A stretch of DNA of 64,000 bases. Origin: Epiperipatus broadwayi. Taxonomy: Eukaryota; Onychophora; Udeonychophora; Euonychophora; Peripatidae. Position numbers and translations under genes: made by a program. Positions 54,095-64,000 of the stretch are shown in pieces. Within the stretch, counting starts at the first letter, position 1; every line of letters begins with the position of its first letter. The notes beneath the pieces were generated by a model that did not search any database, was not told where the DNA came from, and saw only the letters and a program-made list of their open reading frames with translations. The DNA lies in the NCBI GenBank assembly GCA_028023455.1, contig JAQFVV010000021.1, forward strand, positions 4,056,853 to 4,120,852, in the 5' to 3' direction.

Positions 54095-54292
54095 ATGATG
54101 AAAATAATAATGATAATAAATAAATTAATAGATAATTACAAATCAACAAACAATATTAAATACATAAAAGGAATCATATATAAAATTAACTGCAACCTTT
54201 GCAATACCAAAAACAAAGCTGTTTATAGGTATGGTAATAAATCTGTTTTATACATTTACTACTCAACATATGGACATAAAATAGATGTATGA
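54095..54292 (+). pseudogene. Possible Penelope-like GIY-YIG start remnant
   Basis: The frame contains IKYIKGIIYKINCNLCNTK, then AVYRYGNKSVL. G-I-I-Y-K-I-N-C-x-x-C followed by V-Y is the opening of many GIY-YIG domains (G-V-Y-x-I-x-C-x-x-C-x-x-x-Y-I-G). After that similarity fades. It lies between two family H foldbacks, which could be the untranslated part of the same element. Moderate to low certainty. Confidence 0.45.
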
Positions 54293-54404
54293 ATGAATAT
54301 TTATACAATTTCAATAATTTTATTTAGCAACTGATCAATTAAAAATGAATGAAAAATTGTATAAAATATTATACGTAAAGTTTTATAATATACTTGCCTA
54401 AAAG

Positions 54405-54640
54405 TTTGTGATGATGGTATATTTGATGTGACAATTTACGAACTATTTGTATTATCTATCATTAAATGTTCAATGTCTAGAACATTTTAAACTTTGTTTA
54501 TACTTTTCAAATATAAACTGCTGTCTATTTGTGAGTTATTTCTAACAGTTGTTTGTCTTTGTAAAGTTGAACTAGTTTAAATTTTTTAGGCAGTCAACAT
54601 TTAATGATAGATAATGAAATAGGCCAATATATTACCACAT
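54405..54640. repeat. Family H foldback, second copy
   Basis: ATTATCTATCATTAAATGTTC at 54453 is inverted as CAACATTTAATGATAGATAAT at 54595-54616, with TTTAAACTTTG / TAAAGTTGAACTAG between. Confidence 0.65.
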
Positions 54641-54644
54641 TGTA

Positions 54645-55880
54645 TAACATGTATTATTTATTCTGTATATTGGTATGTTAGATAGTCTATTCTTTGAAGT
54701 TTTAGTGGATCTCTAAATGAAAGTTTTATTCTATTTTATTGATGTTTACTTTGTTATTGATGTTATTTTACTTCCATTATAGAACACTAGGTGGTGTTCT
54801 ATTTGCAACAATTGGTTAGCATTAAAATAGATCATTAATATTTGAAAAGGCCTGAAACAATATGCTGAGAAAAAGTTTTTCTGTGACATTATTACTAATA
54901 TATAAATATAGCTGATGTATACGATTTTTATTATTTCTTAGAATTACAACTATATCATGTATTCAATATTATACCAGATTGTTTGGTAGCAGATGAAAAA
55001 GAATTGCTCTTAAAAGTCTATGAGTAAGCATATGGGAAGTCACATGATATTGTTGTTATGTGGCTTATGTAAAAAAAACTTATGGACTGTCCTCTATTTA
55101 CTTAAATATCATTTCATGTTTTTAAAAATGAGAAAAATGTGATTACAATGCTATACAACTTTTAGTTTTCATATGTCTTATGCTTTATGAACACCTCTTG
55201 TGACATATTGTAATGCTTATCTTAATTTGACAATATATTTCCTGATCTGCACTATATATAATGGTAAACATACACCTGAAGTGGAAATTCAAGTAATGTG
55301 ATATAAAGAAAGTTATAAAATGAATTATGTGCATAGAAAGTTTCATGTGTGTCAGTAAAAAATATCTATTGGAATCAAATCATTCAAATTACTACTTTTT
55401 ATAAATATATTGTAATTAGTTATATCCATATTTTAGATGGAATACATTGTTCAAAGAGAGAATCTAAAAATTTAGTGGGATATTTTATATAACAAAAACA
55501 TCTGTGTTTTCACCAAAATTATGTGTTCTAATGTCTATGCTTAATTAAAAATGTGGCAGAAAAAGAAAAGCTACAAATGCATTTATTTCAACAACAATTT
55601 CACAAAATCATGCTATTTTTCAGTAACCATTTGCTCAATACTGTCACATCAATCAGTCTTTCATTTTTTCTCAAACTGTAATTACATTTTTTTTTTTGGT
55701 ATATCACCCAGTTAGTCATAGTAAAAGCTTTTTATAGTGACAAACATTTTGCCTGAAATATTTGGAACCATCTTAAATGTTTAATGAAGTCCAGCAGTGT
55801 GAGAGCTGATCTTAACTTCTTTTTATATCGGTGAAGATAAAGAACATTGACAAGACGGGACTTTAATTCTATCTTAATGA
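54645..55880. other. AT-rich DNA, no gene
   Basis: GAACACTAGGTGGTGTTC near 54782 is a short palindrome. No frame could be supported. Confidence 0.45.
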
Positions 55881-55884
55881 TAAT

Positions 55885-56115
55885 AAATATAAATATAGGG
55901 GATTTGAACTCAGACTTCCAAGCATTATTCAACTATCCATACTATCTCATACCACTGATAACATAACCACATACAGGTAGAAAAGATGGTCATGTGTATC
56001 AGTGGTATGAGATAGTATGGATAGTTGAAGGCTGCATGAAAGTCTGAGTTCAAATCCCCTATATTTACAATTAGGCTCCAGGTATGTGAAGAGTGCCTGT
56101 ATTTCAAATACTTAA
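55885..56115. repeat. Family B hairpin lacking the ribozyme
   Basis: ATAGGGGATTTGAACTCAGA, CTATCCATACTATCTCATAC, then the inverted GTATGAGATAGTATGGATAG, GTTCAAATCCCCTATATTTA. Two outer tRNA-like modules are fused at ACATACAGGTAGAAAAGATG. The minus open frame at 55925-56107 reads through it and is not a gene. Confidence 0.82.
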
Positions 56116-56224
56116 TGATAATAAGAAAATTTTGGTTAATATTCAGGTTGTTCTTCTTTTCCTTACTCTATGTGTAATTGGTTTGCTCCAACACTTTGAA
56201 CTTTGGCTAAGTAAAGGTTTATTC

Positions 56225-56325
56225 CATATATTAATTTTGCTGACAATAGCTGAGTGTGCTATTGGCTGGTAATCCAGATTCATAGTACTCATATGGTGGT
56301 TGGGTTTGAGGTAACATTTAAATGT
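56225..56325 (+). repeat. Weak tRNA-like repeat
   Basis: CAATAGCTGAGTGTGCTATT (A-box style), GGCTGGTAATCCAGATTCAT, GGTTGGGTTTGAGGTAAC (B-box style). Single copy in this window. Confidence 0.4.
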
Positions 56326-56599
56326 AAAATGCTAATTTATTTAAATTAATGATTTAAATGTTCAATTTATTGGAGAGTTGGACATTATTTTTTTTTTATT
56401 AACGGCATGATTATTATAAGCAATAAACCACACCTCTTTTACATTAAGTTTTCTATCGCCTCACTCATTGCAAGCAATTTTAACATTTATAGGATAAAAA
56501 ATGTGGCCAGATTTGTGCTCATGCTCCAAGAAAATGAATTGATATTCTAAATTATTTTTGACTATATTTATGGTTAAGCTTTTTAGTGTTAATGATAAT

Positions 56600-57040
56600 G
56601 TGCTAGACATCACATATTGTATTTATATGATGGACTATTTTCATCATCTAATACGAGTGTTGAATGTCTTTAGAAAAATTTAACTTTATTTAAATATTCC
56701 AAATACATTCAATGGTTAACAATAGCATATCAAACAGATTAGTATATGCTCAGTGGGTTAAAGCATTATCTTAATATTCAATAATCAAGAATCAAAGGGT
56801 TCAGGTTCAAATTCCCTACTAGTACTGTCACTGGTAGGGCCAGCAACACCTGAAGAAGATGGAAAAATAATACCTCTAGAAACATTGTACATATACTAAT
56901 CTGTTTTATGTGCTATTACTAATAGTTGAATGCATTTGGAATATTTAAATAAAGTTAAATTTATTCTAAAGACATTCAGTACTCATATTAGATTATGGAA
57001 ATAATCCAACATGTAAATACAACTAAAACACCACCATCAC
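56600..57040. repeat. Family H foldback with tRNA-like centre
   Basis: Outer ATGTCTTTAGAAAAATTTAA / ATTCTAAAGACATTCAGTAC arms. The centre 56746-56830 reads ATGCTCAGTGGGTTAAAGC (A-box-like), AGGTTCAAATTCCCTA (B-box-like), then ACACCTGAAGAAGATGG and CTAGAAACATTG. The last two only loosely recall a hammerhead. Confidence 0.7.
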
Positions 57041-57246
57041 AAACCTTCAGGAAAGCACATCACATCCAGAAACATAATGTTGTTATTATTATTAATAAAA
57101 TAATGTGAAAGTACAGAAAACCCCAGCAAGCTATATAGCTCAGTGAACATTTTTAATATATCCACATTATTTTATCTAATCCAAGCTATTAAAAGATTGT
57201 TATTAATAGTAAAATATTCCCAAATTCACAATAATATAGGAAGTGT

Positions 57247-57575
57247 TAAATCACTAAACATCACATGATCACTATTTCTTAAGATTGCTCATAACTGTTA
57301 TTAAAACAGGCAAAACTTTCCATGGTTTGTAGTTAAGTAGGGGTAAAAGGTGGCTGCTGGAGGGTTGCACTAGATCCTAAGATCTAGGTGCAGTGCTCTC
57401 AGATCCAGGCTTCTCACTGCTGATGGTCACAAGCCAGAAACTAGTCTGGGGATATTGGATGAATCGGCGCTAGTTAGGGATTTTATGCACAAGCCTTCTG
57501 GCATCCATTGATTACTCTGGCTTGCACTGAGTGGCACTACTGTATGGAGAGTTTTGCCTGTTTCAATATAAAAAG
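57247..57575 (+). repeat. Family A element, near full length
   Basis: ACATCACATGATCACTATTT, TTATTAAAACAGGCAAAACT, then GTTTGTAGTTAAGTAGGGG, AAAGGTGGCTGCTGGAGGG, AGATCCTAAGATCTAGGTGC, a hammerhead arm at 57410-57465, CTTCTGGCATCCATTGATT, GGCACTACTGTATGGAGAG, TTTTGCCTGTTTC. Confidence 0.88.
57410..57465 (+). ncRNA. Hammerhead ribozyme variant, family A
   Basis: CUUCUCACUG, CUGAUGG (last A changed to G), stem II UCACAAGCCA poorly paired after a small deletion, GAAA, CUAGUC, UGGGGAUAUUGG. The stem I strand is displaced by an extra CUG. Probably inactive. Confidence 0.5.
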
Positions 57576-57579
57576 TGAA

Positions 57580-59195
57580 TAGTAACTCCTGTGTGTAACC
57601 CTTTTAAATGCTGACATTTTTTATTATTAAACCAGGTGACAGTTTCTATGAATGACAACTTTTTATTTCCATATAAAATATTTATTTTACACTAAAACTC
57701 ATTAGTTATTGAATTAATAATAGATGTTAACCTTTTTCTAAAAACCATCACAGTAATTTCATATTGTATATTCTGAAATAATTCATGACAGTAATTAATT
57801 GATTTATACACTAATATTGGCATTTGAATTTCATGTTGAGCAGTTCTAATTTAACAGTATTGGGTTTATGCTTTAATTTTTATTTTTATCCCTAGATGGC
57901 AGCTGTAATTAAAAGATTAGTAAGCTCTAAATTGCAAGACTCATTTGGCACATTATGATGGTGCTTGTTTACATTACGTTAGCAAAAACTAAACAAAAAA
58001 TACTTTTAAAAATTTTTTTTTTTGCTCCAAGTTATTTTTATTATTTTGAAAAAAATTTTTAATAATAATTATGAAATATAATTTATTTTTTTGATTATTT
58101 TATAAGTTTTAAACTTAAATGATAAGAAACATGAAATTATTTTGTTATTCTACATAGACCACAATAGTAGGTGATCTTTCATATGAGGTAGTCTTATATG
58201 AGGAATCAAGGCGAATGCATGTTGCCCTCTATTGAGAAACTTTATAACTTTTTTTGAGTGTTAAAATTCATTCACACTTTTTTTTAATATTTTAATTTCA
58301 AAAAAATTCTAAAGATGTCAGGATAATCAAAAATACAATAAATTAAAGTATGTTAAACTCTAAAGGGACGAGCATCTGTTATCTTCTTGGAAGTCTCAAA
58401 CTTTGCATTATTACTTTGAGAAACTATTTCAAATGACTAAAATATTAATTCTTTGGAGAGTTTATGATTATTTTTGCACAATAAGTTTGTAATAATTGTG
58501 TCATATAATTACTAGAAATCAAGGATATCTATTATTACAGATTTATTTTTTACAGAAATGTTTTATTTTTATATGTAAAAGGTCATATTTTTCTGAGTGA
58601 CATTATCATTGAAATTAAAGTGGCAGCTATTATGGACTGTTCAGTAACAAGTTATCTCACTCAGTTTGTTAGAAAATATAGCATTATTGTAAAAAGTACT
58701 AAAAATTTCATGATGAAGAATAATCTCTTTCCAATAGCACCCATAATTACTTTTATGATTTAAAAGGGGCTAATTCTAAATTAAATATGATTATATTAAG
58801 AAATGAATTCATGAATCCAAGAAAATTACCTATCAATGATGAATATATTATTTAAAGAATTGAAACACTTTTTATTTAGCTTGTAATTAAACTAAGATTT
58901 TCCTAAATGTTATTACAGTTGTAAATTCTTCAGAAATAAGCAGCGAAACACAAGAACCCAGGACTAAACCCTTAGTCTTAGAGAATCCTCATGATCAGTT
59001 GATAATTCCTTTTTCAATATCATTGTCTATAATTTAAAACCCAACAGAATCGTTTTATGTAAGACAAAATATGGAAAGCATGAAAATATGCATATGTATT
59101 TAATATCTACATTTTATAATTAATACTAACATTTTCTTTTGAAGTCTATCATATATATATATGTTCGCTAGATGGAGCTTATCAATAACTCTAAT
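57580..59195. other. AT-rich DNA, no gene
   Basis: No frame of note. Scattered T runs. Less AT-rich words around 58950 are not assignable. Confidence 0.5.
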
Positions 59196-59204
59196 CACGC
59201 TTTA

Positions 59205-59465
59205 TTTTATAAGTGCTGAAAGAGAAAGAATTCAAAATCTCTTGGGAAGTCCCTATCTCCAGACCAATTGGTTTCGAGCTTATGGCTCACCTCAATGGAG
59301 CACTGGGATCTAGATTCTAGAGTCCCAGCACACCGCTGCGGTGAACCATAAGCTCGAAACCAATTGGTCTGAAGATAGGGACTTTCCAATAGAGATTTTG
59401 AATTCTTTCTCTTTCAGCATTTATAAAATAAAGCTTCATTAGAACTATTGGTAAGCTCAATCTAG
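59205..59465. repeat. Family E foldback, two facing hammerhead-like arms
   Basis: Outer arms AAAGAATTCAAAATCTCTTG / GAGATTTTGAATTCTTTCTC. Inner arms CCCTATCTCCAGACC / GGTCTGAAGATAGGG. Minus arm: GCUCCA, UUGAGGU, GAGC/GCUC around CAUAA, GAAA, ACC-AAUU-GGU stem III, C, UGGAGA. The plus arm is similar. CUCCA/UGGAG and GAGC/GCUC are perfect, but C3 and A9 are replaced, so the fold survives better than the core. Confidence 0.75.
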
Positions 59466-59574
59466 TGAACATTTAAATGCAAGCTTAAAAGCAAGTTATG
59501 AAATTTCTGAATTGTTTTATTAATTATATATATATATGTAACATTTAAATACAAGTATAGTATACTTTTAAGAT

Positions 59575-59910
59575 AGACGTAATTAAGAGGGATTTGAACC
59601 CAGATTTTCAAGCTTCCTTTACTCATCCACTGCATCTTAAACAACCGATACACATAACCACATGCATGTTAAAAAGATCTTTTTTGCATATATGTGGTCA
59701 TGTGTATCAGTTGTATAAGATATAGTTGATGATTAAAGGGAGTCCAAAAGTCTGGGTTCAAATTCTCTTTAGTCATCCACTTTATACAACTGATACACAC
59801 TACCACATTTCACATGTATGTGGTCGTGTATTTCGATTGTATAAGATGGAGTGGATTACTAAAGAAAGCTTGGGAGTCTGGGTTCAAATCCTCTTTAATT
59901 ATATATATAC
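59575..59910. repeat. Family B outer modules in two facing pairs
   Basis: GAGGGATTTGAACCCAGATT, CCACTGCATCTTAAACAACC, ACATGCATGTTAAAAAGATC, then inverse GGTCATGTGTATCAGTTG, GTCTGGGTTCAAATTCTCTT, then again inverse and direct (59770-59900). Four tRNA-like modules without any ribozyme core. The B-box-like GGTTCAAATCC is at 59880. Confidence 0.8.
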
Positions 59911-59914
59911 AGAA

Positions 59915-60835
59915 AATAAACTAATGCTTTAATTTCTAGGAGTTATATTTTATTGTTTAATTTTACTTTTTAAACAGACAGCTTATTAATCCTAAGAGCT
60001 ATTAATACTTTAAATAGTACATTTCACAAGTTTAAAAGCTAGTTATTATAAAAATATTACTTGATTATTAGATAGATTAGTTTGATTTCTCTTTGCTTTC
60101 AGCCTTAAAAATATTATATTCAAAAGAAATAAAACAATTGTTTGATTTACGGCTACAAGTTCATTAGTGTGTGCTTAAACTCTTATTTCAGAGCTATTTG
60201 ATTTATAAAACACTTGTCTATTTTTGTATTTGTAAAGAAAACTTTTAAATGAGAGTCCTTAAAAAAGAAATTTATTTCAATTATATTAGGTATTGATTAA
60301 GACTTTTGAACTTTATATAAATACATAAATATATATAACAGGAGCAACTAATTTTCTTTAATTATGACTCATAACATTAAAACTGTTACAGTTTTAGAGA
60401 ATTAGAAATTTTAATGAAAATTATTGATTATTTAAAAGGTGTAGGAGACACGGTTTAATGACTAAAATATGTAAATTCTGTGCATTTTTTTTATTAAAAA
60501 AGTTATTAATGAGATTATAGGAAAACAATTATAAAGTAGTTTTTTATTGATTTATTTAAATTTCACACTGATAATAAAATAAACATAAAAGGAGAGATAA
60601 TACTGTTTGTTTATTTTAAAATATAAATAATAACACTAGTCTCGACGGTATTAAACCAGCTACTTGGAAACTATTTTTATGTTTAACGAGTCAATAATTG
60701 TTGGATATTTTGTCACAGTAAATATGTAAATGAATTTTGGAGTAGATGATGAAGCCTTCTAAGACAGAACAAAAAGTTGCCTACATGGATTGCTACAAAG
60801 AACTACAGACAATATTATAAAGATATGAAGTAGCA
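59915..60835. other. AT-rich DNA, no gene
   Basis: No supportable feature. Confidence 0.5.
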
Positions 60836-60839
60836 ATAA

Positions 60840-61115
60840 AGAACCCACCATCATCATTTTAATCATTACTGATTCACTGCTGCATAATAAAGATCTCATC
60901 AGGTTTAATAATTCTCCAATGCATATTTTCTTTTCTCTATATTAGTGCCGCAAACATTATTTCATCAGTTTATCTCATACACGGTTGGATCTTTTACAAT
61001 CATTTGGGATCCAGTTTAAGATTTCAACTATCTATCTATTATATTTTCTGAAAATATACTCAATCCAATTCTATTTAAACTTCTTAATTGTTTCAATGAT
61101 ATCAATGCTTATTTT
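60840..61115 (-). mobile_element. RTE-type LINE 3' end fragment, second copy
   Basis: CATCATCATTTTAATCATTA, GATTCACTGCTGCATAATAA, TGGATCTTTTACAATCATTT, GGGATCCAGTTTAAGATTTC, TTCTGAAAATATACTCAATC parallel 61608-61880 in order and orientation, with about 760 bp between. More diverged than the next copy. Confidence 0.75.
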
Positions 61116-61119
61116 TTTT

Positions 61120-61600
61120 TTTTTTTCATTACATCTTTCGCTTCAACCCTAGCTTATCAAGACTAATGATTTTAATGAGGACGTAAATGACTAAGGGATA
61201 TCAACTTATTCATGGCAAAAACAAGTTTGAATACGGTTGCTAAGATATATTCTTGACATTAACTATTTGATAAGCTGAAAAATTATTTATGTGCTCATTA
61301 AAATCATTCGAATTTTATTTGAATTAATATTTGAAACTGTAAGATGATTTGATCGGTATGAAAACAAAAATCACCACTAAGGATAAGGTTCAGTTTTTTC
61401 ACGTTCCAAAGTGCTTGATTGATTACGATATAACAAACAAAGGCATATAAATGTGACGAAATAGATTGACAATGATAAAACAAATATGAGAAATTGTTTG
61501 AAAATTCATTAAATGATTTTTTTTATGAATCTTGCTTGTGAATTATCTTAGTGATGTATTTGTTTATTCATTGAATAGATGCACATTCCTAGTATTACAT
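61120..61600. other. AT-rich spacer between two LINE fragments
   Basis: A T-run at 61110-61126 and unassigned sequence. No frame. Confidence 0.5.
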
Positions 61601-62965
61601 ATTTGATATCATCATCAACCATTATCAATCCACTGCAGGATGAAGGTCTTTCCAAGTTCAATCTAACTTCTCTAATCTTTAGCTTCTCTTTTCCACATTA
61701 CCCCTGCACATTTTCTTATTTCGTCCAACCATCTTACATGAGGTCTCTTTCTGGGTCTTTTACAAGCTCTTGGAATCCAGTTTAAGATTTCAATTGTCCA
61801 TTTATTATAATCTCTTCTAGAAATATGTCCATCCCAACTCCACTTCAGTCTTTTAATTTTTTCACTGAGATCAGTAACACCTGTTTATTCTCTTACCCAT
61901 ATATTGAGTTTTCAGTCATTTCTCGTTACTCCTAACATGCATCTCTCCATACTTCTTTGAGTAGTCTGAAGTCTCTATATTGCTCTTCTATTAAGTGGCC
62001 AAGTCTCAGATTCATAACTGGTAAAACACATTTATTAAAAACCTTTCTTTTCAAACACACAAGCAATTTCCCTTTAGTATCAAATTATTTCTACCACAAG
62101 CACTGCAACCAAGTTTTATTCTATGATTAATTTCCTCCATTATGTTTTCATCTGTATTAATAATCTAATCAAGGTATTTGTAGCTGTGAACTTCTTCTAA
62201 TTCATTATAATCAATCTTTATTTTCATATTTTGAGAAAATCCATTGAATATTACTTTAGTCTTTTTAACATTTATCTTTAGTTCTACTTTCCTACTTTCA
62301 TCTGATAACTCCTGCAACATTTCCTGCAGCTCTAAAGCATTATTTGCAAAAACAACTACATCATCTGTGAAATCTAAATGACGTAAATAATCTCCATTTA
62401 CTTTCATTCCTTTAGTTCCCCATTTTAATCCACAAAATACTTTTTGCAGCATTGCTGTAAAAAGTTTTGGAGATATGGAGTCATCTTGTCTTACACTTTT
62501 CTCAATGTTAACTTTCCCAGTATCATTATGTAATCTAATTGTTGCTGTTGCATTTTTATAAATATTCTTTAAAATATGACAATATCCTGGATGTATACCT
62601 TGATGATCCAATGCTTTAATCACTGAAGAAATGTTTATAGAATCAAATGCCTTTTCATAATTTACAAATCTAAAACATAATGGCAACTCATATTCATTTG
62701 TCCTTTCTATAACTTCTCTCAATACCTGGATATGATCTACTATACTAAAACCACTTTTAACATCAGCTTGTTCTCTTGGTTGGTGGAAATCCAGTGGTTT
62801 CTGTAGACGAGTTGTAATTATCTTAGTAAAAATTTTGTATAAAACTGATAGGTCTGTAATTTATAATATCTTCTTTATCACCTTTTTAAAATATTAATAT
62901 TAATACTGCATTCTTCCAATCATCTAGTACATCTTTATCATTTAGACATTTGGTATTGTAACGAT
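61600..62965 (-). pseudogene. Decayed RTE-type non-LTR retrotransposon, RT to 3' end
   Basis: Minus strand. 62965-62723 with breaks: DDWKNAVLILIF-stop-KGD, NYRPISFIQNFY, TKIITTRLQKPLDFHQP, REQADVKSGFSIVDHIQVL. The open part 62722-62165: motif A FVNYEKAFDS (residues 19-28; catalytic Asp is Asn), VRQDDSISPKLFTA (usual VRQGDTISP), motif C FTDD (118-121), then LKINVKKTKVIFN. Below 62165 broken frames give EEINHRIKLG, KRKVFNKCVLPVM, FLEEIINGQLKS, LNLERPSSCSG, and the 3' end falls near 61605 next to a CATCATCA tail. EN and 5' parts are missing (5' truncation). Dead: motif A and several stops. Confidence 0.88.
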
Positions 62966-62969
62966 ATAT

Positions 62970-63290
62970 AAATATGTCGTTACATTAATTTAAAATAAAA
63001 ACTTAAAAGTTCGCAAATAAAAGTAAAAAACTAAACGCTAAAATTAAAACATTGTTAAATATATATATTCGCACAGATGTTAAACTTTAAAAATATTTTT
63101 TTCATAAACAAAAAAAAAAAGTATTTGAACGTATTTTTTTTAATAAAAAATACAAGATTGAAATATAAAAATATTTTAATAAAAAAATAACGTAAGTTAA
63201 AATAAAAACAGGTATTAATTAATTCCTGTAATCTATAAAGGGAAATGGTTGTTTATTAATTATCTAAAAGCTGTTTAATTAAAAAGTCAG
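62970..63290. other. AT-rich spacer
   Basis: Only A/T runs. Confidence 0.5.
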
Positions 63291-63294
63291 ATGG

Positions 63295-63640
63295 AAAGTT
63301 AGATAAGAGAAGAAAGAGATTTTAGCTTGACAAATGGAAGCACTAAGCCTTGGCCCGGACCATAACGAAAAAACAGATTAGTGACGTTTTGTTCAGTGAA
63401 TCCTTGTGGATGATATAAAAAGAAAGAAATATTGAGTTCGAGGAGCTTTTTCCAACTTGATTTTGGTGGGTCTGGCGACAAGACGCACTTGTCGTCCTCA
63501 CTCACTTATTTAAAAATGCAAAGACTGTGATACCAGGACAGAACCAGCAACTGCCACCTCCAAAACATCAGACCGGTCTTCCAGGAAAGTCTGCGTGGGA
63601 ATTGCCAACGGGAACAGGGACTTCTCTACCGTAAGCAATA
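63295..63640 (+). other. Less AT-rich islet with splice-donor-like end, possible host exon
   Basis: From about 63330 to 63630 composition changes abruptly to mixed bases. On the plus strand one frame stays open from about 63460 to the stop at 63631, reading LFKNAKTVIPGQNQQLPPPK, then HQTGLPGKSAWELPTGTG. The block ends ...TCTCTACC-GTAAGCAA, a good 5' splice-site fit. Cryptic acceptors exist upstream but none is strong. A minus frame at 63299-63505 is also open. It could be a 5' exon or part of an LTR element leader; TCTGGCGACAAGACG near 63470 could be a worn primer binding site. Confidence 0.3.
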
Positions 63641-63644
63641 GAAC

Positions 63645-64000
63645 TGAACAATTGTAAAAATCATAACCTTAATTAAGAACTTTAAAGATTGCTAAGTAAA
63701 TTTAAATTTTATAAAAAGGAACTTTTCTCTGACTTATGTGTCAACTAAATTGATAATGTGATATTTTATATATGTGTGCGTTTGATAAAAAAAAAAAAAA
63801 ATCATTTCCATTTATTATTTATTGTATTGATATTTATTGTTTAAATTTTAAATGAGGTAATTTCAAGTTGTTTATAGACGCTTGCATGGATTCGTTTGCG
63901 GTTAATTATATTTTGGTTTTCATATTTGATCAAAATATATAGACATTCGATAAATAATGATACCTTACGGTGAGTATCTAAAATGTATTTATTCGGATGT
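63645..64000. other. AT-rich DNA
   Basis: A 14-A run at 63788 and TA-rich sequence. If the islet before it is an exon, this would be the start of its intron. Confidence 0.4.

Overview
This is a strongly AT-rich stretch of animal-type nuclear DNA with no convincing host protein gene. The identity of the host is not settled by the sequence. The repeat complement suggests an invertebrate metazoan with a low-GC, repeat-dense genome: a Ty3/gypsy remnant, Penelope-like GIY-YIG remnants, RTE-type LINE fragments, a tRNA-Gly(UCC)-derived SINE, hAT, piggyBac-like and Tigger-like DNA elements, and many foldback elements. None of the longer open frames is an intact gene. Those with recognisable homology are decayed transposon pieces.

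The most notable content is a set of short, mostly palindromic repeats (called here families A, B, D/F, E and G). Their arms carry what reads as a type I hammerhead ribozyme: a C-U-G-A-N-G-A box, a stem II hairpin, a G-A-A-A box, a very short stem III, a U-H cleavage site, and a stem I closing the two ends. The stem sequences differ between families yet still pair (stem I ACCAA/UUGGU, CCUCA/UGGGG, CUCCA/UGGAG; stem II GUGCU/AGCAU or GUGCU/AGCAC, GAGCU/AGCUC, GAC/GUC, GAGC/GCUC), which looks like covariation. Best single copies lie at 47534-47589 (+), 44297-44356 (+), 52563-52627 (-) and 53032-53099 (+). In family B the ribozyme is followed by a tRNA-like outer module with a B-box-like GTTCAAATCC. 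Several copies are head-to-head inverted pairs.

Layout. 0-2 kb: decayed gypsy integrase with a possible 3' LTR start, then a 165-bp hAT MITE with a perfect 8-bp target duplication. 5-9 kb: B and G foldbacks and two tRNA-Gly SINEs. 9-14 kb: unassigned AT-rich DNA with a few less AT-rich islets. 14-21 kb: A, B and G copies, including a family A copy split by a hAT element that is itself split by a piggyBac-like element. 22-29 kb: foldbacks, a Penelope-type GIY-YIG remnant, a 14-bp-flanked 360-bp palindrome, a (TTA)n tract and compact A copies. 30-33 kb: three tandem arrays (68/136-bp, about 62-bp, 407-bp). 34-41 kb: a multi-ribozyme A cluster, nested palindromes, a LINE 3' ORF end, and two gypsy LTRs in inverted orientation around a tRNA-Ser primer binding site. 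41-47 kb: a second GIY-YIG remnant cut by a SINE, B and D foldbacks, and a Tigger-like element inserted into a B copy. 49.8-51.2 kb: a 55-bp minisatellite. 52-60 kb: B, H, A and E foldbacks. 60-63 kb: two RTE-type LINE fragments. 63.3-63.65 kb: a less AT-rich islet ending in a good splice-donor-like site, the only hint of a host exon.

Working model (inference): the ribozyme-bearing foldbacks are non-autonomous elements mobilised by Penelope-like or related retroelements, since Penelope elements are known to carry type I hammerheads with very short stem III, and Penelope endonuclease remnants are present. The 14-15-bp flanking duplications seen on two foldbacks fit that better than cut-and-paste transposition.
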